DNA of 64,000 bases from NCBI GenBank assembly GCA_034620365.1, contig JAQGEQ010000011.1:186001-250000 (forward strand), in the 5' to 3' direction. The DNA is from Pegea sp. RAD2-039 (taxonomy: Eukaryota > Chordata > Thaliacea > Salpida > Salpidae). Positions 47,415 to 60,680 of this stretch are shown here, piece after piece; the first letter of the stretch is position 1, and each line of letters begins with the position of its first letter. Position numbers and translations under genes: made by a program. The notes beneath the pieces were generated by a model that ran no database searches, was not told where the DNA came from, and was given only the letters and a program-made list of their open reading frames with translations.

Positions 47415-50400
47415 TGTGTAGACAATAACTCAATTAAAATGATAAATTGAAAAATATCCTAAATACAAATTTATATTGATTTAAAACAAATAAATGAAAA
47501 ATAATTATAAACTAAAATATTAAACGTTGACAATATGTAAAGTAATAATGTCATATATTTAAAAGAATATTTTTAAAATTTATAAAACTGTATGAATTTT
47601 TTTTAAATATAATAATTTTCATAAAATGAAACATGATATTGTTTGGATTTTATTACAATATAAAAGACATAAAACACATTCAAAATATAAACAATAAATT
47701 TTATTTTCATTTATAATATTAATAGTTTAATTAAAAAGATAATTTGCAAAAAAATATTACCAATAGTTTATATAATAATTAGTATTATTCGACTTAAAAC
47801 AAAATAAGAAGTATAAAATGACAATTAATTCTAAGCATAAAATTTTAACTGAATTATCTGAGTTTAATATGGTATAATTTATGCCAACAATTTCTAACTA
47901 AATATTAAGTTAAAGAATCAATGAAATCTGAAAAAAATTCTTTTAATATGATATTGTTTATGGTAAAATCAGTTTGTGTAAAATAATATTGACAAAGACT
48001 AGAAGTGTACTATTCGACATTCACCTTTCACTAATTATTATAACAAGATAATAATTCTAAAATAAATGTTACAAAATTTATTAAAGTTTTAATACAGGAA
48101 GAAATAAAAACAAACATTTAAAAAAACATCAGAAAAAAATTTCATAAACTCTTTATTGAGCTCTCCATAAATGAATAATTTAGTTTCTATACTAATCACA
48201 GCTTTTTCTGTAAAAGGAATTTTTTCACCTAATTATCATTAGCTAAAATAAAATTCGATTGTATCACTTAAGCAGCATGTTTGACATAATCAAAATTTAA
48301 TGCAGGCAGATTTTAACTATAAGAATGAGGTTTGAAGATATTTGAAGAGATTTTCGTCTCAAAAAAGATCTTACGCTTAGTGGTGGAGAATTCACCTACT
48401 TGCAGTAGATGGCACATTTTATTTTTTAAAATGGGGTAAGAGTTTAGATTTACACTGTTATAGGTATTTATTTCAATTGTGTCATTTTCTAAAATAACTT
48501 TTTTTTAATACCATTAATTTTTCAATTCTCGAGTCCTGTTTAGTCTGCCAGTTGCTTTTATTTTGAGCCAACAAAATAAAGAAAAAATCAAGGCAGCAGT
48601 TTTATCACATCGACTATAATATTTTTTTTTTTTTTTATATATAAATGCGAAGGAGGGTGCCTAAAGAGAGCACATCTCACTAACACACATTCTCAGGAGT
48701 TTTTTATGTTTTTTTTTTTCTCAGGAGTTTTATATGTCTCCACCTGGGGTCGAACCCGGTACTTCCAAGCTAGATGTACCTTGTAGCTAGGTGTAGTAAC
48801 CGATTCGCCACCAAGCAGGATGAATATAGACAACTCTATTGAGAAATTAAAAAGAAAAGGCATAATGAGATTGATATTAATAAAAAAAGAATACCCATTG
48901 TTTATTTCTAATATAGATCTTGCTTCAAAACATTCTTTCTTAGAATTGTTTTAGAAAATTTGTCGTAAATGAATAAAAAGCTAAGTGGTTGCACAAACCT
49001 AATTTTTTATACTTTAGGCCATTATTAATGAGTAACCAATTTGCAATTTTGTTGCTGTTATATGTTGGTATAATACAGCATTTTGGTATATTATCTAATA
49101 ATATTGGTTTATCAAAATAATAAAATTAGGACTAATTTTTGTAGACCGATGATATATGTTTGAGATGTATAACAGAACATTATTCTACTACATACGTAAA
49201 TGTCTTTGGAAGCCAGGTTTACATTCGCATGCTTGTTTCTACAATTGGGTTGTTCAAAATCACTTACTGTTGTTATGGTGTACACTTTGCAATAAAAAGA
49301 AACTCTCTTAAAGAGTTATTATAATTACAAGCAAGGATCTTCAAACTGCTTTGCCGTACGGTAAAGGTTTGATTTGGTTCGACTTCCTTTTGATTACAAT
49401 TTTATTTTAAGAGTTAAACAAATATTCTTTAATAACTGTTATTAAATCGAATAAATGTATATTTTAGAAACCCCTAAAACTCATTTGTTTATTCTTTAAC
49501 GATCCAAACTTAGACATTTGACGATTTAATTATTTGATTTTATAAAATTTAAACTCAAAATCTTATGTTAATTTACCGTTCTTCCATCAAACCTGAAGTT
49601 AAAATTGTTTAAATTAAAAACATTATTTGTTCGAAAATTTGTTTAAACTTAATCAGATAACAAAAGAGAAAAAAATTAGTAGTTACTATTAATCTGTAGT
49701 TAACATGAATATAAAAATGTAGGGATATTTAAAGAGCATGCAAATAAATGATATTTTTACGATGAGTTGAAAATATATTATAGATCCTATAAGGCATCTA
49801 AACAGTTTTGTTTACTAACTATTTTTTTATATATCTCATCAAGCAGATAAATTAATAAGTTATAAAAGTAGTATATAAGTCAATACACTTCTCAACAACT
49901 TTTTTTATTCAGTTCATAAATGTTCTCTTTCAAGAGGCTAGTAGTCACAAAATAACATGAAAAATCAGTAAATGCTTAAGTTAATTGTTATTTCTTCATA
50001 ACTATAAAAATGCTAAAGTTATTTGGCGAAAGAAAGGTAAGGCTCAAAGATAAAGTGTTTTCTTTAAAAACTGGACTTATGCTATTTATATCAAGATGTG
50101 AAATCACTATCAGACTAAGCTTTAAACATTTTCTAAAATGATCTGTTCATTATGACATATTATTTTTGTAATCTTCTTCCATAATTATTTTAAAAATAAA
50201 CTTTTAAAGCTTCTCAACAACTTTAAATATTTTAAAACACTCAATTTGAGTTGGTATCTTACAAACTTTTTTTAAATTTCTGCAAAGACTTGTTGCTAAA
50301 GTTTTTATAATCTAGTCGAAAAACAGAGCTAAGCTTTAATTTCAGAAAAACAAAACTTGGATTTGCTATCAAAACTTTTGCATAAAAAACTCACATTTTA

Positions 50401-51088
50401 TGAGTCATAACAAAATTTTACTATTTGTATTTTTTGATATGAAAGAGTGTTTCATTTTTAATTAAACTCTTTTTATTTATTAAAAAAGCATCAGCAAATT
50501 AAAACTCAGAAGTTTTTTTTAAATAAAAAATTGCAATAAAGTGAAATTCACAAATCAAAAGTTATGAAACAATTCAAGCAAAGTTTCAAAATCAACATTT
50601 CAAAAAAAATAATTTTGTGATTTGATCTCAAAGTAAAACATGGAAAATAAAACGCAACTTATCACAGATCAAAGGCAAGACTCTTTCACAAAACAAATGC
50701 TCATAAAGTCTTACAGCAGTTAAGCGGGATTCACTCTTTATTATGTGCTTTATTGAATACATTACAAAAGTGACATCTTAAAATTTGTTTTCCTTATGGT
50801 TCACAGATTACTTTATATTTTCAATAGTCTTACAAATTACATGGTAAGATCTAATGAATTTTCAACTTAAAACTTGTTATTCAAATAAAAAGTAGAAGAT
50901 ATAATAAAGGCTCGAATATAATCTTGTCATTGCCTAATTAGAAGAAATTATTTAAAATCAAATCACAAAACTTTCAAATAGTGAGTGAAGTTTTTGGCAA
51001 ATTTTGATGGCTTAAAAAATTAATTACTGCAATTAAATTTAAATAATTAATCTCTTGCTAAAAATTTAAAACAACATTTAGATTATTC
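47415..51088. other. Intergenic stretch, SINE only
   Basis: Sequence upstream of the dynein gene and downstream of the glycosyltransferase. Apart from the SINE at 48621-48825 nothing is evident. A 31-codon ATG frame near 49200 is likely chance. Confidence 0.4.
48621..48825 (-). mobile_element. tRNA-derived SINE, full-length copy B
   Basis: Nearly identical to the copy at 6681-6869: B box GGTTCGACCCC at 48746-48756 and A box TGGCGAATCGG at 48800-48810 on the minus strand. The tail (48621-48642) is a T-rich run on the plus strand. It carries an internal duplication: CTCAGGAGTTTT occurs twice (from about 48695 and 48719), separated by a T-run. The match to copy A suggests recent activity. Confidence 0.88.
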
Positions 51089-53316
51089 TTAACGATGTGA
51101 ACAAATAGAATATAAAAAAATATGAGGAAGCCGTGACCTAAAGCAAACACAGCCTGTTATGAGTACCATAGTAAACAACATTGTTATGGTAATAAGTATG
51201 TCAACTCCTGTTCCAAAGCTTTTCATTTCTTCATGAAATCTTGGCTTGCCAATATCAACGGTCAAATTAATGTAGAGAGGAGTTTTCTTAATCGAGTTAA
51301 TGCTGTACTGTAATGAAGATAATCCATCAATTCGTTGTCTTTCTGCTGCTCCAAATAATAACGTATAACGATATGGATTTAATCGGTTATTTGAGTCTGA
51401 TGGGTGGTACATCATTCGGTACCTAAAAAATATTTCTTCAATAAACCGATTTTAATCTTAAAGCTCGAAAAAAAAAATTTATTGGAACTAATTTTATATT
51501 TCTAATTTTTTATTATTAAACTTTATAAATATAACTTTTCTTTGATCTAATCAGGTTACTCTTTGCAGCTTAAAACATCATCAAATAATTTCGACAAATA
51601 CTATTTAACTAGATTTTAAACTACATTCATGAAATCTACATTAAAGTTAGTTTTAGAAAATATTAACTTATTATCAAATAAATTTTACTTTGCATATTCC
51701 AAATTGGCTCGTTCCTGTCCTAAGCAGCTGTGTAAAATTCTTACATACATGTCATCGTCTTCGGCTCCCCAGCCCCAGTATTCATTTGAATAACCGTTTA
51801 CCTAAATCATAAATCAGTTATCAGTAAACATAAAGCGTTAATTGAATTATTTGTTACAACAAATCATTATAATCATTTTAAATATTTGTAACTTATTTTC
51901 ATATTTTAATTGAATCTAAAAATTGTTTTGTCTTTTTTCAGATTTTGACTTGAAGTATGACCATGTAACTACCAATTTTCCTCCTTTAATAGAAAGCAAA
52001 GTATCTACCTTAATGGTAGCTTCCTAGTAAAACAAAGCTTACAATTTTAAAAAAGGGCAAATCTCTTATTCTGAACTTCATAAAACGTTGACGTTAAAGA
52101 AAAACCATAAGTAGAACTTTAAGTTTAGAAATGATAGAAGTTTACAAACAAGTTTTTTCTGTAACATTTATATATCTGCAGATTTGTAATCTGTTATTAT
52201 ATTCTGGTTTTAATTCTATGACTAATAACTTAGCAGTTCTTTACTACAAAAAGAACTGAATGAACTGAACAAACAATTCAATTCTATTGGAATTCTTTAC
52301 ATGTTATCTTTTCTATCTAAAACTAGTATCCAATGAGCAGAGCTGATAATCATTTCATGTATAAATATTTCAGATCATTTTTACTGAATAGGTGTTTTTC
52401 CAATTTTATCTTAGACTTATACTTACTTATTATTATCAGAACTAAAAAATAAAGATCTTTAGACTCGTGTGTATCGTCTTTTGTAACAAACAAAATTATG
52501 AAATAGGAGTCAAACACAAACCTTGTCGAAATGTTCCTTTCGCATTGCAATCACTCCTCCAAAAAGGGATTCGTAGGGTAACTGATAACCCCATTTATCT
52601 ATTCCTGCAGATAAATGACGTGGAACATCCGAGCATTGATAAATATTTCGATCATCTTCAGGAAGAAGATCAACATCATGAAATATAAAACAATCGACTT
52701 CAGAATCTATTCGCAGAGTCTCAGTGTAACCGATATTTAGTAGCATGGCTTTGTTGAAGGTATCATTGCCAGCTTGATGTACTACAATCACTCGATAATC
52801 ATTCTTCTGTCTTTGCATCACTGGATGAATTGCGCGCAGAAAAAGGCTCAAATGCTGCTCACGGTCTCTATGTGGTACGATTATGGCCACTTTTGTTCTT
52901 GGATAGCAATCGTTTGGCCGCGAGGCCCCATTTTGAACAAATGTATAGTTGTTAGATAAATCTGATAGATCGACACTTGTAGTTTCATTTATATTGTCTA
53001 ATTTTCCTATTAAGCCATCAGGTAGCTCAGGACACAGCGGTAATTTTCGTTCTTTTGCTTTTCTTTCTAATTGAATTAACTTAGAATCATGGGACAATGG
53101 TAAAACTTCAATTTGGCTTGCACATTTGTTTTCTAATTCACGAATCCATTCAAGTTTTATGTTTAAATGGAGAGAAACCACCATTATAACATCGTGAATG
53201 TAAAGATAAACTAGGAATGCTTCTACAACTAAAAGTAATGGTAAAAGAGCTAGCCATTTTTTACGAATATAACTGTTAATTCTATATTTTCGTAAAAAAA
53301 TATATCTTACTCTCAT
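51089..53316 (-). CDS. Beta-1,4-galactosyltransferase-family enzyme, probably GalNAc-transferring
   Basis: Three in-phase exons (52522-53316, 51689-51801, 51089-51422) give 413 residues of a Golgi type II glycosyltransferase (CAZy GT7). A membrane anchor spans about residues 21-48. The catalytic domain has KVAIIVPHRDREQHL, HQAGNDTFNKAMLLNIG, the metal-binding DVD (214-216), DKWGYQLPYESLFGG and WGWGAEDDD (274-282). The residue before FGG is Leu251, where vertebrate B4GALT1 has Tyr289. Leu/Ile there favours UDP-GalNAc, as in invertebrate beta4GalNAcTs. After the usual end (VDIGKP) about 45 residues follow, including a second hydrophobic helix (378-397). Coding start 53316 is chosen because an acceptor CATTGCAG ends 7 nt before it; an upstream in-frame ATG exists beyond that intron. 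Confidence 0.9.
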
Positions 53317-53325
53317 CTTGTATCT

Positions 53326-56300
53326 GCAATGAAACAACCATGAAGTTAAATATATAAAAATATAAAGTAAAACAGTCAGGAAGTTTAATTTTATATTGGG
53401 TTGAAAAATACTCCGAAAAAAGTTATACAAATAATTGAAGATTTTGTTAAAATCATGTTAAAAAGCTATAAAGCAAAAAAACTTTATCTTTCATAGCATC
53501 AACTATCGTTACAATTTATTAAAAGTTGTATTTAACTTCAACTATTAATTACTAAAACTATTATTTTTATCTACTTTTACTAAATATGCAACCAATGTTC
53601 AGTCTTTAGCAAACAATTAATTGGATAAACTGCATGAATATGAAAATACTAAAATAAATTTTTTTTTTAAGTATAAAAATACGGCTGAATCATTGACTTT
53701 TATATATATTAAAATATGCTTTTCAAACTTTCACTCAAATGCTCAATTAAAAATACTTCCAAGTTTTTCTTTATTTGATTGTTATGGCACCACCAGAAAT
53801 TCATTCAGTTGGATTTTCTAAAAGGAACTCAAAACCTTTTGTTATTCTGTTAAGTTAATATCTTAAACAAACAACAATTGTATCAATGGTGCTATGGCAA
53901 TTTTGCTATTTAAAAACGTTATTAAATACTAAGCTTTTCTAAGTAAACAAGTTTTAAGTATATTCCTAATTTCAAATAAGAGAACAATTTTTAACGAAAA
54001 ATTTTTAAAGTTTAGTTTGATATTTTTAATTTTTGAAATATTTCAAAGTAAAAACAACTAGTATAGTAATCGATATCAAACACATTTTATTCATGTGTAT
54101 AATTTCTAACATTCCTCCATAAGGAGTGCTTTTACTACAAATTGTTACTTTAAAAGATTTTCCAAGGTATTATTTGGATTATATATAAAAAACATTGCAA
54201 GCCCAGTGCGGAGAATATTGTCTAGACTGATTGATTTTTATCTTAAGACAAATGCAAGTATAAAATCTCATAAGACTGTGGAATTATTAAAAAGTAAATT
54301 ATTATACAAATTGAAAAAAATTATAAAATTTTGTTTGTGTTTCATTTGATACATCATCAAAAAAGGTAATAAAATTTATTAGGTAAAAAGAAAAGTAGAA
54401 AATTAATAAATAAATTAGTTAAAAACAAAATTGAGATGTTATATATAGCTAGAAAATGTTGTTTTTGAATTTAATCAATCGCTACAACATTATATTATTC
54501 TTTGTTAACTTCTTCAAAAAAATTTTCGTAGAATTAAAGTTGTTAGTAAAGATTTATATCATTAAAAATTGCAAATGTCCGAATGCAACTCAACCAGTTT
54601 TGTAAATTTTTTGCTATTACTTCATCAACCCCATAGCTACAAAGACTCAGTATCTAAGAAGTAAATCAATTTGATGAAAACTCGTTTTATCTTATGCGCT
54701 TAGAAGAAGTTGTTTTTATTGATCAAGTATAACAAATTTGTTACAGATGTTTCAGTTTTTAGTTTCTACCCTTATTGTTGTGATAAAATCAAACTATATA
54801 TATATAATTAGATTATCAATCAGTTTATTTTCTTTTAAGAAATTATGAAATATATTATAATATCTATAAACATTTTATGCTTCCAGCTTCTCCTAAGCTA
54901 ACTTTATTAGTAAAACAAGAAGTAGTTTGCTTATCTGAACTTAAAAAAAGGATGTTAATTTAAATAAAATAAAACTACGTTCATTAATGTATTTAAAACC
55001 AACCAGTTGTATCATTCATAATAACTTCAAGATAAAAATGAAGATTTATTTTACAAGACATCTTATATCAAACAGTGGTGTTATGAAGTAACCGTACAGA
55101 AGATAAACACTAAGTTTTAAAGTGTCGTAGTTATATCATGATGACCGAAAATTGTCCTTAAAGTATACTTATATACACTTGATAAGTTAGACTTGTCATC
55201 TTAATATCAACCGGTACAGAATATTTTTAGAAGATAGAAGTACGTGTTAGTTTATCAAACATTCTTAATCAAACCATTACCAATCAGTTGCAGCTTTTGT
55301 GGTTGGTTTATTTACTTATAAGTGTGCCTGTTAAGATACCAGAAAGTTGTGATTCTCGGTTCATACCCTTCCTTCTACTTATAACTTTTTTGGTTTATTT
55401 TTTGTTTCTAGTTTTTTTATTTGTATAGATCATCTAACAACTATTGCTTGGTTGACAAAGGAATGCCAATACAAACAATCTAGAAATTTCTAGAGATTTT
55501 ATTTGTTTAATTTTTAACTCTTACTTTGAAAAAAGTCGACCCGGATATTAATCATTTTTGTTGCTTCTAATATAAAGCCGACTTAAAAAGTCTGAACATA
55601 TTTGAAACCATTTTTGCCCCTTTTCGTATTTTTTATTATTTGAATATTTTCAAACTGAAAAATCATTACATTTTTTATTCAAAGCTCATTTTTTATTTTA
55701 ATTTATATTTTAGTTTATCTCAACAATAAAAAACTTTTAAGTTCAACTTTATCTTTTGGTTATTTACTCGAAAACTAAAACTAAGTGTAATACAAATACT
55801 TACGTCTAATAAATAAAAGTTTGATTTATAGTTGATTACTCTGATTAGAGAGCAAAACAAAAGTTAAAAAAACTGATTAGTCGATAAAGGATCTAGACTC
55901 ATATAAGTCTCTTGATCACAAACTAAGCCAAGAAAAATTAACATTACAATCGCCCACTAGTACAATATAGTAGTAATTTATATACTGTTAGAAAGATCAA
56001 CATTTTGTAGAATAATCTAAAAAGTGTGCTTTTATGTGCTTTGCAGCCGTTATAGTCCAATAGTTGAAGTGAGCTATTTTTAAATAGATAGGATGCTTGC
56101 TTTTTAATACTACAGTAAGAAGCAATTTGTGATTGATTTAAATCCTTTGTGTAAAAATCAATACTTCGAATTATCAAGTTTCTTAGTGTTCCAAGTACCT
56201 TCTTCATATTTGTAGAAGCACCATTCGAAACTGCTGATGGTAAAGAGAAAGTTATCTAAATAAATGTAAATTGCAAATCTGAAAACTATTCAGGATTGAA

Positions 56301-58700
56301 ATTATAATAAATGTTCTACAAAGGTTAGAGTAAAGGAAATCATGTTTCTCCTAAAAGCTTTCACATTTATCAAAAACATCTTAAAATGTTAAAAGAGAGT
56401 TACTTATTTACGTGCTATTGCAAAACTCTTTAGTTTTTCAGACTCAAAATATAAGACAAGATAGTCTAGATATAAGACAAAATTTGGAATATCATAATTA
56501 TTGATCTTGTATGCCTACAGACTCTAAGGGGAGAACTAAAATACCAAAAAAAGTCTGTTGTCTGGCTCATCGTATACTTAAGGTTTTATTCAACAATTGT
56601 TGACGCAGGTGGTAAATACAAATACAAATTTGGTTAAACAAAAGAAAAACAAATTAAAAAAGAATAACAGTTAAACAAATTTGAAAGCTATTTTATTTTC
56701 ATACCTAACTTTGCTTAGACATTAATATTTTCAAGTGTAAACTTATTGTTTACAATACAGAATAAAGCATATAACAATGTACTGCTAGTGATAAGATAAA
56801 TTAATTGTTGGACCTAAAAAGTCTGCAAAAGTTGTAATTAGGTTGATGTAGTTTTTACTGTTATTCTCTGAAAAACCTCATATATACTCAATATGTTAAA
56901 TACGAAGCTAATCGAACTTAAACATATTCTTGCTTTTGATATAGTATCTCTGATTGAGTATCAAAACTAAAGCTTTTAAACAAAAATCTGATCTCTTTCT
57001 ATAAAATCTATAATCCTAAGAAAGCCGATTTGAAAAATGGTTCACACAGATCTTAAACGAATTAATTCCAAGAAACGTGATGTCTAAAGCAGACTAAACA
57101 TAAAACATAAATGATTAGTTTGTATAAAGTTGTTTGTAAAGTTAATACTATAAAGTTTTTGCTGAAAAGTTCAAACAAATTTGAAAACGAAAATTCTTAG
57201 CCAAACTGTGTCAAAAACTGGAGAACTTAGTTAGTTTGCTACTATTCTAGTAGCAAAGTAGTTCTTAGAAATTTTATCTCAAAAAAATGAGTCTAACCAA
57301 ACAAGATGGGAAAAAAACTTTAAAATAATAAAAATTATTATTTTTTAATTAGATGCTATGACCACAGCCAAATAAATATTATAATTATCACTATTAAAAA
57401 AAAGTGCATAACTTCCTATTTGCAAGCACATCAAAACTTAGCATTAAAGATAACTATTGACAATTGAAATGATGTTTTATTCCGAAAGTTGTTTTTATAT
57501 ATTGCTGATGCTTGATTAAAATGTTAAAACATTCTATCTTATATTAACAGGGTACTAGGGAAATATACAAGATATTTTCTGCCTTGTATTGTATCAATTT
57601 TAATTTTTAGTCAAAATGTGAAAATATTCTGACTTTCACAGATGTATTCTCTTCTGCTGCTAAAAATCTTAGAACAAAACTTTGATTTGAAACTCTAATT
57701 TTTCTTTTATACTAGAATCAAACTTTTCCAAATTTTTTCTATTGTATATGAACAGCCTTAGATAGGCGAATGCAAAATGATTGTATTTACTTTATCAAAG
57801 TTATAAATAATAGAGGTAGATGCCCATCAAGCTTATCAAGTACAAAAATATCAGGATCATTGTATTATGCTGTTAGGATTTATCTATTTAATTAGATATT
57901 TTACCACATAGATAAAAGCTTACAAGAAAAAGTAGTTTCTCTTTTGAAACTTATAATTTAATTTATTACAGCTTGAATCATTAATCAAGTGAACTTCAAT
58001 TTCAATAAAAAAACCTTTGATACAAATTTTAACTTTGAAATATCATCTTAGAAATCAAATTTATTAAGTAAATTTTGTTTTTAAGCAGATTAATATTTTA
58101 TTTAAAATGCAACTATTTCATAGCAATGTTTTCAGTTTTCTTGGTAGAGAAAACTTTTAAAATATACTATGTATTATTTAGTAACACTTTTTTAAATGAT
58201 TAAATTCTTAAAGTCTTCAAGGAACATAAAAAGTACCATAATGGTAGTTATTTTGTCTCATACTACTAGTCAGAGTTCTCTCCGCAATAATTAAGCAAAA
58301 AATTTGTCTGTAATACAAGTTTGTTCAAAATTGGTGATGCTTGTTTAAGAGACTTAAAAGTTAAATGGTTTAGACCAACTAACCTTTGCTTAAACCTTTG
58401 TTTCCGGCTTGAAACTTAAACCAGCTTCTCTCATAAAAACTTTTATTGTTGTTCTCACAAGAACTAATTTAGATCTCAGAATTAAAAAGATTGTCAATAT
58501 ATAAACATGAATTCAATTTTTTTTTCATTTGCCTGTACTGATGCTTCTTAACAAATTGTAGTACCAAAGAGTTAAATACAACTTTTATTTGATTTAGTTT
58601 TCATATAAGGATTTTTCAAATTGTAATATTTTGACTTTTTTCAGTTGTTACCGTTTTTTTTTCTTTTATAACAAGCTTCTCCCAGCCAATTAATTGAGCC
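53326..58700. other. Large AT-rich intergenic stretch
   Basis: About 5.4 kb with no recognisable gene. A minus-strand open frame at 55944-56207 is listed separately. A tRNA-like B box (GGTTCATACCC near 55358) lacks a matching structure. Confidence 0.4.
55944..56250 (-). other. Unassigned open frame, about 95 codons
   Basis: The minus strand is open from a possible acceptor (CTTTACCATCAG, about 56240) to 55944. It encodes a Lys/Ser-rich peptide beginning at an ATG in MKKVLGTLRNLIIRSIDFY. A GTATATAA donor-like site follows TTCTAACA. No domain is recognised. It might be an exon of an unseen gene or chance. Confidence 0.15.
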
Positions 58701-60680
58701 AAACAGTAAAGGTCGCACGTTGTCTCATTATTGATATCAACAACAATCAGTCCCAACCGTTACGCTTTGGAGGCACCCCTTTAAATGATCTGGTGGACCG
58801 CCGAGTCTCCCGACCACCGTTTCTTCCTATGACGTTACCACTCTTAGCATCCAAACCTCATCTTCCTTTACCCATTGGTAACATGCACACTAGATGCGTC
58901 TCTCATCTTCATCTTCTTCCTATCCAGTCATGATGTTGTCATCGGGAATCTCCCTTATATTACTTGGTGACATCCGTCGAGGAATATTTTTTTTATTACT
59001 CGTCCTGAATGAACGTTAAAGTCCTGTTCATCAGCATTTATGTATTTGGCTAAATTCCTCAATGAAACGTTCGATTTCCTGTCATCCGGATAGCGGTCTC
59101 TCGCGTACATCTGGTTAGCCTCCTGTAGTTGAATCTTCCCCCTTCCTCCTGCGTACAAAGTTTTGCACAAGTATCAGTCCTGACTTGTAAAGCTAATCTG
59201 GTAAGTTGTGTCCCTGAGGTGTTCTTCGACAGAAGCCAAAGAATCTTGAGTGAAGAGTTTTGTTTGTTGATGATATGATTGGTGAAGAATAATTAAGGTT
59301 AATTAAGGTTAATTACCTTATTACAATCTACCTTAGAAAAAAATGCATTCTTAGTACTACTCACATTAGTACCCTTAAAATCCAAGTTAAATCTTTTCAT
59401 CGGTCGTGTAGAATTAATGAGAGTCTTAGCTGCGTCACCTTCAACTGTGAATGGTGAGATTTCATCTATGACCTGTAATATTGACTTGGCAATATTCTTC
59501 TTGAGCTCTTCAAAATCCCAAATCTCTCTTTCGCTCACAGGGAACTGGTGAGCCTTTCTCACTCGTTTAATCTTATCAGAAAAATTACAGATCTATGATA
59601 AGCAAAAAGTCCCGTTGTTCTCTGCAACAAATTTGCATTCGTTGGAAGTTGTAGATCCATCGGAGGTTTCAAACACCAAGGATCAGGTTTAACTTGATTT
59701 CTTCCCATATACCAATAACTTCGAAAAGCAAGCTTTTCTACTCTATATACTGCAATTCACTTAAGGTCGTTTAAGGTTTTGTCCCTGACAAACTCGACTA
59801 TAGTGTCCCTTCTTCCCACATTTGAAGCATATGCTTGAACCAGTTCGGCATCTTTTAAAATCAAGAGGGTTGCTACCTCCATATTTCAAACAAACTCTCA
59901 TCATGGCCGCTAATGTCGGTTTCGCTTGGTTCTCCTCCACGAATTTCTTTTAATTTAATGCTTTTTTTGCAGCCCCAAGGCATTGGTTGCTCCGCCAGGC
60001 ATCCTCCAGTGTCATTGCTTGGTTAAAGACTTTCTTCAATCTTAAATTTTCACTCTCTACCAACCTTTGATTTATATCTGATGGGGCAAATCCATATATA
60101 AATTAATCTCTGATCATACCATCCCTGTGTTCTACCGCCGCGACACTTTAAAAATCACAGCTCTAGGCCAGACGTACCAAAGCGCATCCAAAGTATTCTA
60201 GAGACTTATTTGGCTCCTGCTTCTCTGTTCGTAATAGAAGACGCGCAAAAATTTCATTTGGTTTCTTTATATACAACCGTTCTAACGTCGCCTGAGCTTA
60301 TACATAAGTCTGATAACTTTAAGTATTCATACACATCTGTAAATGTACAATTAACAAGTGCAATCAGTTTGTCTTCATCATTTCCATCTGACACAAACTT
60401 GTACTAATAAATAAATCTATACTAAGTATAGCAAAAAGAAATCATCCTAATTGTTGCTAAGCTTTAGCTACACTAAGCTCCAATAACGCCACAACAACTG
60501 GCAACAGTTCGCCGAAGAAGTACATTCTAAAAATTTGAATAAATTGTAATCATATATAAAGTTCTCGTCATATAAAACTTTATTCACATTAATAAGGCGA
60601 CTAATAACAACGATAAATATACTAACGATACGCGCTATCTACAATAGAGCCTATTGCCGAATGACGATCATCTAATTAAA
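58700..60680 (-). mobile_element. Ty3/gypsy-type retrotransposon copy 2, internally deleted and decayed
   Basis: On the minus strand the order is leader (about 60410-60630), gag (about 59850-60400), a CCHC zinc knuckle CFKCGKKGHYSRVC (about 59795-59840), a reverse-transcriptase to RNase H boundary (59299-59562, IWDFEELKKNI and FTVEGDA), and a polyprotein end of RRSTRSFKGVPPK type near 58790. The knuckle has CX2CX4HX4C spacing. Most of protease, RT and integrase is missing, and stops interrupt every part. The gag and leader share nucleotide identity with copy 1 at 4510-5330. An open stretch at 58955-59170 belongs to it but I cannot assign it. No matching downstream LTR was recognised. Confidence 0.85.

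Noticed and set aside
49200..49295. A 31-codon ATG frame with a lipoprotein-like N-terminus
   Set aside because: Too short, isolated and without any conserved feature; expected by chance.
55300..55385. A tRNA-His-like fragment (GTTGTG followed by GGTTCATACCC)
   Set aside because: No D-arm or acceptor stem can be drawn and the B box is imperfect.
59280..59320. Short tandem GGTTAATTAA repeats
   Set aside because: Only two to three units within a decayed retroelement; no sign of a functional array.
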